Shown piece after piece: positions 17,641-27,017 of a stretch of 64,000 nucleotides of DNA. Position numbers and translations under genes: made by a program. The stretch spans positions 62,001 to 126,000 of the forward strand of contig NZ_MPZM01000004.1 of assembly GCF_002936955.1 (NCBI RefSeq), read 5' to 3'. Source of the stretch: Oceanisphaera arctica (GTDB lineage: Bacteria > Pseudomonadota > Gammaproteobacteria > Enterobacterales > Aeromonadaceae). Under the pieces are notes generated by a model. It saw nothing but the letters and a program-made list of their open reading frames with translations. It made no database searches and was not told the DNA's origin. Within the stretch, counting starts at the first letter, position 1. The number at the start of each line of letters is the position of its first letter.

Positions 17641-17662
17641 TAATTCTGAAAACCCAGAATTA
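17641..17662 (+). promoter_or_regulatory. Dyad upstream of the sigma-54 promoter (candidate activator site)
   Basis: TAATTCTG and CAGAATTA form a perfect 8-bp inverted repeat with a 6-base spacer, centred about 80 bases upstream of the GC element of the sigma-54 promoter at 17720-17734. That is the usual distance for an NtrC/DctD-class activator, and such a regulator is encoded at the end of the same locus. Confidence 0.6.
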
Positions 17663-17719
17663 ACATTTAATCATCCCATAAAAATCAACAACTTAAAAAT
17701 AAAAACAGCCTATTAACTT

Positions 17720-17735
17720 TGGCACCAAAACTGCA
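17720..17735 (+). promoter_or_regulatory. Sigma-54 (RpoN) promoter of the TAXI-TRAP operon
   Basis: TGGCACCAAAACTGCA matches the -24/-12 consensus, with GG at 17721-17722 and GC at 17733-17734 separated by exactly ten bases. Transcription would start near 17746, about 30 bases before the ATG at 17778. Confidence 0.8.
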
Positions 17736-17777
17736 ACCTTATTGCTGCACAATCATAACCAACAAGGAAGCCAACCA

Positions 17778-18725
17778 ATGAAGGTCATCAAACACTGCCT
17801 GCTCGGCGCCACCCTGGCGTTGTCGGTTACCGCCACCCAGGCCACCGAATTCATCAATGTGCTCACCGGGGGCACCAGCGGTGTCTATTACCCGCTGGGC
17901 GTGGCTATCTCCCAGTTGTACGGCAAGCAGATTCCCGATGCCAAGGTACAGGTGCAGGCCACTCGCGCCTCGGTGGAAAACCTGACCCTGCTGCAACGTG
18001 GTCGCGGTGAAATCGGCTTTGCCCTGGCCGACAGCGTGGGGGATGCCTGGAACGGCGTAGAAGAAGCCGGCTTCAAGGCACCACTGAAAAAACTGCGTGC
18101 CGTGGGTTCCACCTATTCCAACTACATCCAGATTGTGGCCCGGGCCGACAGCGGTATTACCAGTCTGGAAGATCTGAAGGGCAAGCGCATTTCGGTCGGC
18201 GCGCCACGCTCCGGCACAGAGCTGAATGCCCGCGCCATCTTCAAGGCCGCCGGCATGAACTACGACGACTTTTCCCGCACCGAATACCTGCCCTTCGGTG
18301 AGTCGGTCGAGCTGATGAAAAACCGCCAGCTGGATGCCACCCTGCAATCTGCCGGTCTCGGCATGGCCGCTTTCCGCGATCTGGCTTCCCATGCTCCCGT
18401 GATATTCGTGCCCATTACCGCCGAGCTGGTCGCCAACATCGACAATGACGCCTATCGTCCCAGCATGATCCCCGCCGGCACCTATACCGGTCAAAACAGC
18501 GATGTACCTACCGTAGCTATCAGCAACCTGCTGATCACTCATGAAAAGGTATCCGACGAAACCGCCTATCAAATGGCCAAACAGGTATATGAGAACCTGC
18601 CCGCCCTGCGCAATGCCCACAGCGCCGCCGAGGGCATCACCGCAGAAGGTGCCGTTCAGGGCCTCCCCCTGCCGTTGCACCCCGGTGCCGAACGCTATTA
18701 CAAGGAAAAAGGCCTGTTGAACTGA
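17778..18725 (+). CDS. TAXI-family TRAP transporter solute-binding protein
   Basis: The product has 315 residues and a signal peptide ending near TQATEF (about residue 23). The TAXI-family start FINVLTGGTSGVYYPLG and the later GKRISVGAPRSGTELNA are clear. It captures a ligand, in known cases often glutamate, 2-oxoglutarate or another carboxylate, for the fused permease two genes on. The ATG at 17778 follows AAGGAAG. It is first in an operon with the permease, DUF1850 and a DctB/DctD-like pair, behind a sigma-54 promoter. Confidence 0.92.
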   Translation: MKVIKHCLLGATLALSVTATQATEFINVLTGGTSGVYYPLGVAISQLYGKQIPDAKVQVQATRASVENLTLLQRGRGEIGFALADSVGDAWNGVEEAGFKAPLKKLRAVGSTYSNYIQIVARADSGITSLEDLKGKRISVGAPRSGTELNARAIFKAAGMNYDDFSRTEYLPFGESVELMKNRQLDATLQSAGLGMAAFRDLASHAPVIFVPITAELVANIDNDAYRPSMIPAGTYTGQNSDVPTVAISNLLITHEKVSDETAYQMAKQVYENLPALRNAHSAAEGITAEGAVQGLPLPLHPGAERYYKEKGLLN

Positions 18726-18731
18726 CAGTCC

Positions 18732-18763
18732 TGAGCCATCGGTTGTCTTCAGCCGATGGCTCA
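18732..18763 (+). other. Intercistronic hairpin after the binding-protein gene
   Basis: TGAGCCATCGG and CCGATGGCTCA form an 11-bp perfect stem with a 10-base loop, seven bases after the stop codon. No T-run follows, so it is more likely to stabilise the upstream binding-protein mRNA, or attenuate the permease, than to end transcription. Confidence 0.7.
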
Positions 18764-18865
18764 ATAGCGAGTAACCAGAACCCAAACAATATCGAGTCCG
18801 TTACCGACGGCAATCGTATAAACTGCAGCCTGGCCGAATATCGGCGGACGGGCTGAGGAGTGATG

Positions 18866-20878
18866 ATGAGCGATACCCAAACCCGACCTCAGGCGCTTGT
18901 GTTTTATGGCGCCCTGGCCTTTTCAATCTTCCAGATTGTCACCGCCGCCTTCAGCCCCTTGTCCACCACTGTGGTCAGGGCCGTTCATGTCGGCTTTCTG
19001 CTGTTTCTGGTTTACCAGATTTACGGTGCTCGCGGCCAGCGTCTGTCCCGCCCCTCGGTCTGGAGCCTGCTGCTGGGGGCTACCGCCCTGCTGTTCGCCT
19101 TCTACCACTGGTGGTTCGAAGCGGACCTCGTTTATCGTGCCGGTGACATGAACCAGACCGACTGGATTATCGGCAGCGTCACCCTGCTGATGGTGTTCGA
19201 CGCCGCCCGCCGACTGATGGGCTGGGCGTTGCCCATGATTTGCCTGAGCTTCGTCGCCTATGCCCTGCTCGGCCAGCACTTGCCCGACGTCCTGATGCAC
19301 AGAGGCTACGGTCTGGATCAGGTGGTGTCGCAACTGGCTTTCAGTACCGAAGGCATCTACGGCACCCCGACTTATGTTTCCTCCAGCTACATCTTCCTGT
19401 TTATCCTGTTCGGTGCCTTTCTCGAACAGGCCGGCATGCTCAAACTGTTCAACGACGTGGCCATCGGCTCCGTCGGTCATACCCGTGGTGGCCCGGCCAA
19501 GGTGTCGGTGCTCTCTTCCGGCATGATGGGCACCATCAACGGCTCCGGCGTGGCCAACGTGGTCAGCACCGGACAGTTCACCATTCCGCTGATGAAAAAA
19601 TTCGGCTACAAGTCCGACTTCGCCGGTGCAGTAGAAGCGACCAGCTCCATGGGCGGACAGATCATGCCGCCGGTAATGGGTGCCGTGGCCTTCATCATGG
19701 CCGAAACCATCAACGTACCTTATGTAGACATCACCAAGGCCGCTTTGATCCCCGCCGTGCTCTATTTCTTTACCGTATTTCTGATGGTACATCTGGAAGC
19801 GGGCCGCGCCGGCCTCAACGGCCTGCCCAAGGCCGAATGTCCCAATCCGCTGACCGCCCTCAAGCAACGCTGGTATCTACTGCTGCCGCTGGTGGCACTG
19901 GTTGTCATGCTGTTCTCCGGTTTCACCCCCTTGTTCGCCGGCATGATGGGACTGGCCCTGACGGTAGTGTTGATCATGGGTAACGGCATCGCCAAGCACC
20001 TGGGTGCAAAGGGCCTGCGCTACGCCTTTTGGGTCGGCCTGGGTCTGGCCTGTGCCAGCTTCAATCATTTTGGCATCACCGCCATTTTCGTCATCGTCGC
20101 CATCCTGACCGTGCTGCTGCTGGTCAAGCGTGAACAGAACATTCTCAGCACCGTGGTCAACGCCCTCTATCAGGGTGCTCTGCATGCACTGCCAGTCGGT
20201 GTGGCCTGTGCCCTGGTCGGGATGATTATCGGGGTTATTTCTCTTACCGGTGCCGCCACCATAGTCGCGGGTTACATCATTCAGTTGGGCGAGCACAGCT
20301 TGCTGTTATCGCTGATACTGACCATGTTCACCTGTTTGGTACTGGGCATGGGCATCCCCACCATTCCCAACTACATCATCACCAGCTCCATTGCCGCTCC
20401 AGCCTTGTTGGAGCTGGGAGTGCCGCTGATCGTTTCGCACATGTTCGTGTTCTATTTCGGCATAATGGCTGATCTGACGCCGCCGGTGGCGCTGGCAGCC
20501 TTCGCCGCCTCGCCCATCGCCAAGGCCTCTGGCCTGCGGATCGGCATGCGTTCGCTGCAAATCGCCATTGCCGGCTTCGTGGTACCCTACATGGCGGTCT
20601 ATGCCCCCGAGCTGATGCTGCAGGGCGATGCGGGCCTCGCGGCCACCATCTTCGTGGTGTTCAAGGCTCTGCTGGCGGTGTCGCTATGGGGCATGGGTGT
20701 GATCGGCTACTGGCTACGCCCCTTTGGCTGGCTGGAGCGCCTGATTGCCATCGCCGCCGCCGCCCTGTTGGTGTTCTCTCTGCCTTTCACCGATGAAATC
20801 GGTCTGGCCCTCGCCGCCGTGCTGCTCGGCCGTCACTGGCTACAGGCCCGACGCCAACGCCAACTGGCACCGGTCTGA
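18866..20878 (+). CDS. TAXI-type fused TRAP transporter permease (4TM/12TM)
   Basis: This 670-residue polytopic membrane protein combines the small DctQ-like and large DctM-like parts, as usual for TAXI systems. Conserved blocks include the GGPAKVSVLSSGMMGTINGSG-type loop and MGMGIPTIPNY. It uses an ion gradient to import the ligand bound by the upstream TAXI protein. The ATG at 18866 has GAGGAG at a good spacing; GTG 18860 and ATG 18863 are in-frame alternatives. The DUF1850 gene starts one base after the stop. Confidence 0.92.
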   Translation: MSDTQTRPQALVFYGALAFSIFQIVTAAFSPLSTTVVRAVHVGFLLFLVYQIYGARGQRLSRPSVWSLLLGATALLFAFYHWWFEADLVYRAGDMNQTDWIIGSVTLLMVFDAARRLMGWALPMICLSFVAYALLGQHLPDVLMHRGYGLDQVVSQLAFSTEGIYGTPTYVSSSYIFLFILFGAFLEQAGMLKLFNDVAIGSVGHTRGGPAKVSVLSSGMMGTINGSGVANVVSTGQFTIPLMKKFGYKSDFAGAVEATSSMGGQIMPPVMGAVAFIMAETINVPYVDITKAALIPAVLYFFTVFLMVHLEAGRAGLNGLPKAECPNPLTALKQRWYLLLPLVALVVMLFSGFTPLFAGMMGLALTVVLIMGNGIAKHLGAKGLRYAFWVGLGLACASFNHFGITAIFVIVAILTVLLLVKREQNILSTVVNALYQGALHALPVGVACALVGMIIGVISLTGAATIVAGYIIQLGEHSLLLSLILTMFTCLVLGMGIPTIPNYIITSSIAAPALLELGVPLIVSHMFVFYFGIMADLTPPVALAAFAASPIAKASGLRIGMRSLQIAIAGFVVPYMAVYAPELMLQGDAGLAATIFVVFKALLAVSLWGMGVIGYWLRPFGWLERLIAIAAAALLVFSLPFTDEIGLALAAVLLGRHWLQARRQRQLAPV

Positions 20879-20879
20879 T

Positions 20880-21254
20880 ATGCTGTGTCTGGCTACCGCC
20901 GTCACTACCGTGATGCTGCTGACCAGCAGCATCACCCTGAGCTGGGACCACTCGGTGGAAAAAACACACTGGCAGGAACACTACCAGATAACTGACAACC
21001 AGTTGCACCTGGTGGAAGCCAGCGTGCAAGGCTCGGGGGCCGGCATGGAGCCTCCCCCCGGCGCTCGACTGGAACAGGGCGCCTGGCACTGGCAACCGGA
21101 TATCTGGCTGGAACAGCTAACCCTTGCCAGTTCAGAGTTTACCGGAGATTATACCCTGTGCCTGGACTCGGGCCTGTGCCGACCGCTCGGTCACTGGCTG
21201 CTGTCCGGGCACAAGGTTACCCTGATTCCCTGTGATGCTCCGGAGGTCAACTGA
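20880..21254 (+). CDS. DUF1850 protein of the TAXI-TRAP operon
   Basis: The protein has 124 residues with an N-terminal hydrophobic segment (about 5-22) and a predicted extracytoplasmic domain with four cysteines, two near the N- and C-terminal ends and two in CLDSGLC. DUF1850 genes are habitual neighbours of TAXI-TRAP permeases and their function is unknown. The ATG at 20880 overlaps the permease end region (TGATATG), implying coupled translation. A longer reading from 20745 runs inside the permease gene and is discarded. Confidence 0.85.
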   Translation: MLCLATAVTTVMLLTSSITLSWDHSVEKTHWQEHYQITDNQLHLVEASVQGSGAGMEPPPGARLEQGAWHWQPDIWLEQLTLASSEFTGDYTLCLDSGLCRPLGHWLLSGHKVTLIPCDAPEVN

Positions 21255-21262
21255 AGCCACCT

Positions 21263-23011
21263 TTGCTCAAAAAACGTATATTGTGGCTGTTCGGTCTTCT
21301 GCTGTTCAGCCTTTTGCTGCTCTGGATCTGGCTTGGCAGCTGGCAACGTCAAATAGCCGAGCAAGAACTCTGGGCCCAGCAGCAACTGCAGATATACCGG
21401 GCCACGCTCGTGTCGGAAATAGCCCGCTTCGAAAATATTCCCCGCGCCCTGCAGTCTCATCCTGTGCTGACCAGAACCTTGGCCAGTCCCAATAATATCG
21501 ACGTAGTCACCCGTGCCAATCAGTTACTGGAACAACTGGCAGCTGATACCGGGGTAGAGACGCTTTATCTAATGAACGCTCAGGGCACGGTTCTGGCAGC
21601 GAGTAACTGGCAACAGTCCTATTCTCTTGTTGGGCAGAACTATGGCTTTCGGCCCTATTTTCACGATGCCTTGCAGGGGAGCTTCGGCGAATTTTACGGG
21701 GTCGGTGCCACCACAGGTATTCCCGGTTATTTCTTCGGTCTGCAAATGGACCATGAAGGTACCAACAGCGGGGTACTGGCTGCCAAGATTACCCTGCTGG
21801 AACTGGAAAAAAGCTGGCAACCGACGAGGGACTTGGTGATGGTGGTGGATCCGGATCAGGTGATCGCCCTCGCCTCCCGCACCGAACTCAAGTTCAAAAC
21901 CCTGACGCCACTCAGCCCGAAAGCCCGGCAACGCCTGGACCGCACTCGTCAGTATGCGCCCCTGCCACTGACGACACTGGAGCTTGGCAGTCGTAATGGT
22001 CAGCCGGTCTGGCAAAGTAAGCAGTATCGGGTAAGCCAGCTTGACCTGCCCCGGCGGCAATGGCGACTGCAGCTGTGGTGGCCAAGCCGGCCGCTGATGG
22101 TGAATGCCACTCTGGTAACGGCCGTGGCCGGGTTCAGCATTATCGCCATGACTCTGCTGTTGCTTTACTGGCGTCAGCGGCGCCGCTACATACAGGTTCA
22201 GCTCAAGGCTAAAAACGAGCTTGAGCACAAGGTAATGGAACGCACCTCAGCCCTGGCCACCAGTAACGTCCAGTTGGCACGGCAGGTACGAGAGCGCACT
22301 CAGGCCGAGGCCCGGCTCAGAGCTATACAACATGAATTGATCCAGAGCAACCGACTGGCGGCCCTTGGCCAGATGGCTGCCAGCGTTGCCCATGAAGTCA
22401 ATCAGCCGCTGACGGCGTTGAAAAATCAGTCGACCAATACCCTGCTACTGGCGCGGCGCGGCATGTATCCACAAGTGGAGGAAAGTCTGCAAACCATGGG
22501 CCGTCTGGTGGATCGCATGGCCAGGCTGACCTCACAACTCAAGTTGTTTGCCGCCACCCGACGAAAAACCCGTGGGCTCTGTCGGCTCGACGAGGCGCTG
22601 GACAATGTACTGAGCTGGCTGTCACCGCGACTGGACGAACAACAGATCCGCCTGGAAAATACTCAGACGAAAGGCCTGACGCTGCCAATAGAACTGCACG
22701 CCCTGGAACAGGTATTGGCCAATTTGATCTGCAACAGCCTGGATGCTCTGGTCGGCCGGGAAGAGGCCTGCATCACTCTGGAAGCAGGCGATGACTTTCT
22801 TTGTCTGTGGGATAATGGCCCCGGTATTGCCCCACCACTGCTGGACAAGGTGACGGAGCCGTTTTTCTCTACCAAGGAGGCTGGCCAGGGACTAGGTCTC
22901 GGGCTCGCCATCGTCCGGGATCTGGTGGAAGCCAGCGACGGACGGCTGGAGATAACCAGCTCACCCTCAGGCGGTGCCCGTTTCACCCTTAACTGGAGCC
23001 AAGATGAATAA
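21263..23011 (+). CDS. DctB-like sensor histidine kinase
   Basis: The kinase has about 582 residues. An N-terminal membrane helix is followed by a periplasmic double-Cache-like sensor region (about 40-270), a second helix near 280-300, a coiled segment, and HisKA with the phospho-accepting His377 (HEVNQP). The ATPase domain has an N box (NLICNSLDAL), DNGPGIAP and GQGLGLGLAIV. DctB kinases sense C4-dicarboxylates or related acids outside the cell and phosphorylate a sigma-54 activator, here encoded next with an 8-base overlap. The start is a TTG at 21263; GGAGGT lies rather far upstream, so a CTG at 21251 cannot be ruled out. Confidence 0.88.
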   Translation: MLKKRILWLFGLLLFSLLLLWIWLGSWQRQIAEQELWAQQQLQIYRATLVSEIARFENIPRALQSHPVLTRTLASPNNIDVVTRANQLLEQLAADTGVETLYLMNAQGTVLAASNWQQSYSLVGQNYGFRPYFHDALQGSFGEFYGVGATTGIPGYFFGLQMDHEGTNSGVLAAKITLLELEKSWQPTRDLVMVVDPDQVIALASRTELKFKTLTPLSPKARQRLDRTRQYAPLPLTTLELGSRNGQPVWQSKQYRVSQLDLPRRQWRLQLWWPSRPLMVNATLVTAVAGFSIIAMTLLLLYWRQRRRYIQVQLKAKNELEHKVMERTSALATSNVQLARQVRERTQAEARLRAIQHELIQSNRLAALGQMAASVAHEVNQPLTALKNQSTNTLLLARRGMYPQVEESLQTMGRLVDRMARLTSQLKLFAATRRKTRGLCRLDEALDNVLSWLSPRLDEQQIRLENTQTKGLTLPIELHALEQVLANLICNSLDALVGREEACITLEAGDDFLCLWDNGPGIAPPLLDKVTEPFFSTKEAGQGLGLGLAIVRDLVEASDGRLEITSSPSGGARFTLNWSQDE

Positions 23012-24326
23012 CACTGCCATTGAAGTCTGGCTGGTCGAAGACGATGACGATGTCCGGCAGACCCTGCTGCAAACCCTGCAACTGTCGGACCTTCCCGCCC
23101 GAGGTTTTTCCCGCGCCGAACAGGCACTGCAGTCCCTGACGCCGGAAGCCCCGGTGGTAGTGCTGTCCGATGTGCGCATGCCGGGCATGGACGGGCTGGC
23201 CCTGCTGAAACAGCTGCAGGCACGTGATGCCGAGCTGCCAGTGCTGCTGCTCACCGGTCATGGCGACATCCCCATGGCGGTGGCCGCCATTCATCAGGGG
23301 GCCCAGGATTTTTTTGAAAAGCCCTTCGAGCCGGAGCAATTGTTGCGCAGCCTGCGCCGGGCCATCGACAAACGGGCTTTGGTACTGGAAAACCGCCGAC
23401 TGCGCCGCCAGCTGGCAGACAGCAGAGGGCAGACCTTGCTGCTAGGGCAGACCCCACAAATAGAACAGCTTCGCCGTCAGATAGACAACATCGCCGATAC
23501 CTCGGCCTCGGTGCTGATCCTTGGGGAAACCGGCACCGGTAAAGAAATGGTGGCCCGCAGCCTGCATCAAGGCAGCGGGCGCAAAGGCAATCTGGTTGCG
23601 GTCAACTGTACCGCCCTGCCCGAGTCTATTTTTGAAAGCGAGATGTTCGGGGCCGAACCCGGCGCCTATACCGGGGTGAACAAACGCCGCATCGGCAAGA
23701 TCGAGCACGCCGATGGCGGCACCCTGTTCCTGGACGAAATCGAAGGCATGCCGCTGAACCTGCAGGCCAAGATGCTGCGGGTGTTGCAGGAATCGGCACT
23801 GGAGCGGCTCGGCGGCAACAAGCTTGTCAAGGTCGATGCCCGTATCGTCGCCGCCACCAAAGTCGATTTACAGCGCGCCAGCGCCGCGGGACTGTTTCGC
23901 GCCGATCTGTATTTTCGGCTTAATGTGGTCACCCTGGCCCTGCCGCCCCTGCGTGAACGGCGGGCCGATATCCCACTGCTGTTCCTGCATTTTATCGAGC
24001 AAGCCAAAGAACGTTACCATAGGGATGTGCCGCCGCCGGACGCCGCCCTGATACAGCAATTGCTCAACCGGGACTGGCCCGGCAATGTGCGTGAGTTGCG
24101 CCATCATGCAGAACAATATGTGCTGGGGGTACTGCCGTCCGCCCCCTCAGCGCCGGATCTGACCCTGCCACAGCACCTGTTCCGGCTGGAGCAGCAACTG
24201 ATCCTGGCCGCCATGAAGCAAGCCGAAGACAATGTCGCACTGGCTGCCGAACGTCTGGGTATTCCCCGCAAAACGCTGTACGACAAGCTGGCCAGATACA
24301 AGCACACAAACGGCGCAGAACTGTAG
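23004..24326 (+). CDS. DctD-like sigma-54-dependent response regulator
   Basis: The product has 440 residues: a receiver domain with phospho-acceptor Asp56 (LSDVRMPG), an AAA+ domain with Walker A GETGTGKE (174-181), and a C-terminal Fis-type helix-turn-helix (AAERLGIPRKTLYDKL). The sigma-54 contact loop reads GAYTGV (220-225) instead of GAFTGA. Tyr is a common tolerated change, but Val in the last position is unusual. It presumably activates the sigma-54 promoter at 17720. The ATG at 23004 is preceded by GGAG and overlaps the kinase gene. Confidence 0.9.
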   Translation: MNNTAIEVWLVEDDDDVRQTLLQTLQLSDLPARGFSRAEQALQSLTPEAPVVVLSDVRMPGMDGLALLKQLQARDAELPVLLLTGHGDIPMAVAAIHQGAQDFFEKPFEPEQLLRSLRRAIDKRALVLENRRLRRQLADSRGQTLLLGQTPQIEQLRRQIDNIADTSASVLILGETGTGKEMVARSLHQGSGRKGNLVAVNCTALPESIFESEMFGAEPGAYTGVNKRRIGKIEHADGGTLFLDEIEGMPLNLQAKMLRVLQESALERLGGNKLVKVDARIVAATKVDLQRASAAGLFRADLYFRLNVVTLALPPLRERRADIPLLFLHFIEQAKERYHRDVPPPDAALIQQLLNRDWPGNVRELRHHAEQYVLGVLPSAPSAPDLTLPQHLFRLEQQLILAAMKQAEDNVALAAERLGIPRKTLYDKLARYKHTNGAEL

Positions 24327-24487
24327 ATTCAATTAACTCTCTTTCATCTTGCTACCGATGATGCGTTACGGTTAACTTAGACCTGATAACAATTCAGAGA
24401 AAACCGCCGTCTCCCGGCTTTTCTTGACTAGAATAAAAGCGCGCCCAGGAAATCATCATCAAGCCCAGAGACAATGCAGGAACATGG

Positions 24488-26011
24488 ATGAAACTGCCCA
24501 AAATATCTCGTTGGCTACCACAGGATCATTATTCGTTTGTCGCTACCTCATTACTGCTGGTGGCGCTGGCGCTGTCGAGCTGGTTTATCAGTCGGCACTG
24601 GATAGACCTGCGTATTCAAGGACAGTTACAGGAACTGAAGCTGCAGAGCACTCAGGTCACCTCTTCTGCCGTCGAAAATCTGCAACGGGACAGTCAGCAC
24701 ACCAAGGAAATTGCCCGGTCTCTGTCATCGTTATCCAGCCTGCAGCTTTCCCTGAGGAACGGCCGTTATGGTAGCGCCCTGAAGACGGATCTGAACCAGT
24801 TTGGCAAGGCTTTCGAGCTCGGTGGTATCTGGCTGCTCGACCGACAGGGCAAGGTGCTGGCACAAAGCACCGACAGCCCCCCCCCACCGGAGTTTGGCCT
24901 TTATACCGACGGCAGGCGTCCCTTGACTCGTCTGGTCTTCGATTCCGAGCATCAGCAGGCCAGGATTTATCACGCCAATCCGGTCACGGCAAATGGTTCC
25001 GTGACCCTGTTGGTCTGCGCCACCGTGACTCCCATCAGTCTTCGGGCATACCGTATCGAATTGCTGGTGACCGATGCCAACCGCATCATTTCCCTGGCGG
25101 ATAATCCAGACTGGTTGAGCTATTCGCTCGGCGAGCCTTCCACCCGGCTGTCGCCGGACGCGGCAGAGCCCCCCCCGCCGTTACCGGTCAGTATCAGCCC
25201 TTTGCTTCCCGAAGTGCTGCTGCTCGGCCCGGGGAATGAGCCAATACTGCTGGTCAGTCACTCCACCGACAGCAAAGACTACCAGGTACACGCGCTCGCG
25301 GATGCCGGCCCCATTTATCGTCAGGCCAGAGAGAAAGACAACCTGGCGGCCATCATCACGCTGGCAAGCACCGGCTCCTTGTGGGGCGGCTTTCTGACCA
25401 TTCTGACCCTGAAGCGAAACCGGCGACACAGCCTGGCCATGAGCCGAGTCAATGATGAACTGTTGCGTCTGAACCAGCAGCTCAAGCAACAAGCCACCAC
25501 CGACGCGCTGACCCAGTGCCCTAACCGACGGGCCGCCGAAGCACGGATGCGATATGAGCTGGCCAATCTGCAGCGTTATCATCATCCCTTCTGCATCGTG
25601 ATGATCGATATCGATCATTTCAAGCGCATCAACGACCAGCATGGTCATGACATCGGCGACAAGGTGTTGCGCCACTTTGCCGTCACCGGCCGAAAAGCCA
25701 TACGTGACACCGACGTGCTGGCCCGTATCGGCGGCGAGGAATTTTTACTGATACTGCCACAAACCCATCATCAACAGGGTCTGCAGCTGGCTCAGCGACT
25801 GCTGGATAATATTGCGGAAACACCACTTTATCTTTCCGACAGAACCGTCAGCTTTACCTTCAGCGGCGGCCTGACCGAAGCCGCCGTCGAAGACGGCATC
25901 AGCCAGCTGCTCATCCGCGCCGATCAGTTCCTGTATCAGGCCAAGGAAGAAGGTCGCTGCCGGATCTGCTGCGACACTCCGCTGTCAGTCAAGTCGGCAG
26001 CCGTCGGCTGA
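24488..26011 (+). CDS. Membrane-anchored diguanylate cyclase with periplasmic sensor
   Basis: The product has 507 residues, with a membrane helix at about 20-40, an extracytoplasmic sensor region (about 40-285), a second helix at about 288-308 and a GGDEF domain. The catalytic motif is GGEEF (415-419), and an intact product-inhibition site RDTD (406-409) lies five residues before it. It should make cyclic di-GMP from two GTP in response to an external cue. AGGA precedes the ATG by about eight bases. It ends two bases before the convergent DUF3108 gene. No EAL domain or obvious effector is nearby. Confidence 0.92.
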   Translation: MKLPKISRWLPQDHYSFVATSLLLVALALSSWFISRHWIDLRIQGQLQELKLQSTQVTSSAVENLQRDSQHTKEIARSLSSLSSLQLSLRNGRYGSALKTDLNQFGKAFELGGIWLLDRQGKVLAQSTDSPPPPEFGLYTDGRRPLTRLVFDSEHQQARIYHANPVTANGSVTLLVCATVTPISLRAYRIELLVTDANRIISLADNPDWLSYSLGEPSTRLSPDAAEPPPPLPVSISPLLPEVLLLGPGNEPILLVSHSTDSKDYQVHALADAGPIYRQAREKDNLAAIITLASTGSLWGGFLTILTLKRNRRHSLAMSRVNDELLRLNQQLKQQATTDALTQCPNRRAAEARMRYELANLQRYHHPFCIVMIDIDHFKRINDQHGHDIGDKVLRHFAVTGRKAIRDTDVLARIGGEEFLLILPQTHHQQGLQLAQRLLDNIAETPLYLSDRTVSFTFSGGLTEAAVEDGISQLLIRADQFLYQAKEEGRCRICCDTPLSVKSAAVG

Positions 26012-26013
26012 AC

Positions 26014-26745
26014 CTACTGTTTGGCCTGATGCCCGACAAGCGTTGCCGGCTTGTCCACCAGCCTGTAACTGAGCTTGTCCAGGGTGACTGTGACCGCCAG
26101 CTGGCGGTTTTCTTCGTGGCTGATCTGCACCAGCTGGTAATCCAGCTCGGGCGCCACCCAGAAGCGGGTTCTGCGCTTGCTGTTGCCTCTGTCCCGCTCG
26201 ACGATCAGGCTGTCGAAGGAACCGATACCGGTTTTAACCACTTCCTTGCCCACCACCTTGAAGGTGGTCTGCTTGATTTCACCGTCGCGTACAACCGGGT
26301 AGGTAAGAGTGGTCTTGCCGGCCATCAGATCACAACGCGCCTCGAAGAAGAAGCTGACTGAGTCGAAGGCGCCGCCTTCGGTCGACAACAGCTTGTCGCC
26401 GCCTTTGCCCTGATAAAGCACCATATTGGTCTGGGAATCAAACACCAGCCGCTCTTCCGGCCGCTTCCCCAAGTACTTGGCCTTGTAGCTAAAGGTATCC
26501 GGCCGGGCGGTGCAATCATTCCACTTGAAACTGGCTTTCTGCTCCACATCCAGCAACCAGTGAGCCAGGGAAAAATTGACATGGTAGCGGTCTTTGTTGC
26601 GATCTATGGTCAGGGTATTCACCCCTCGGGTCGGATCACCATTCAGCAACACGGAAAATTCGGCCCGCAGGTGATCGATGTCCCTGGCGGACGCGCTCCC
26701 GGCAGCCAGCAGGCCGCAGAGTGTCAGTAGGCATTTTTTAAACAT
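26014..26745 (-). CDS. DUF3108 periplasmic protein
   Basis: The protein has 243 residues, a signal peptide ending at ASARD (about residue 21) and a mostly beta-strand body matching DUF3108, a family of secreted proteins of unknown function. The ATG at 26745 follows GAGGAAAG. A longer reading from 26802 adds 19 residues of poor quality. On the opposite strand side an open frame encoding one membrane helix (26760 to about 26880, minus strand) lies immediately upstream, but it lacks a good start codon. Confidence 0.8.
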   Translation of the reverse strand: MFKKCLLTLCGLLAAGSASARDIDHLRAEFSVLLNGDPTRGVNTLTIDRNKDRYHVNFSLAHWLLDVEQKASFKWNDCTARPDTFSYKAKYLGKRPEERLVFDSQTNMVLYQGKGGDKLLSTEGGAFDSVSFFFEARCDLMAGKTTLTYPVVRDGEIKQTTFKVVGKEVVKTGIGSFDSLIVERDRGNSKRRTRFWVAPELDYQLVQISHEENRQLAVTVTLDKLSYRLVDKPATLVGHQAKQ

Positions 26746-27017
26746 TCGGCTTTCCTCATTCAGTGTTCTGCCTGAACATCCGGCAACGTCTGCACCAACC
26801 ATACACCAATCAATCCCAGTAAAGAAAACACCAGAATCACCGCCAGGCTGGATAACAATACCAGCTGCGAGCTCGACTCCTCGCTTCGTTCACTCCCTGT
26901 ATCACGAAAATTACCACACGCAGTTCTCAGACCGAAGCCGAAGCCCTATCATAACAGGGCAAAAACGATGGGATCAGTTTCCATTGCCTACTCACAGACA
27001 CAGAATTCGGATACGAC

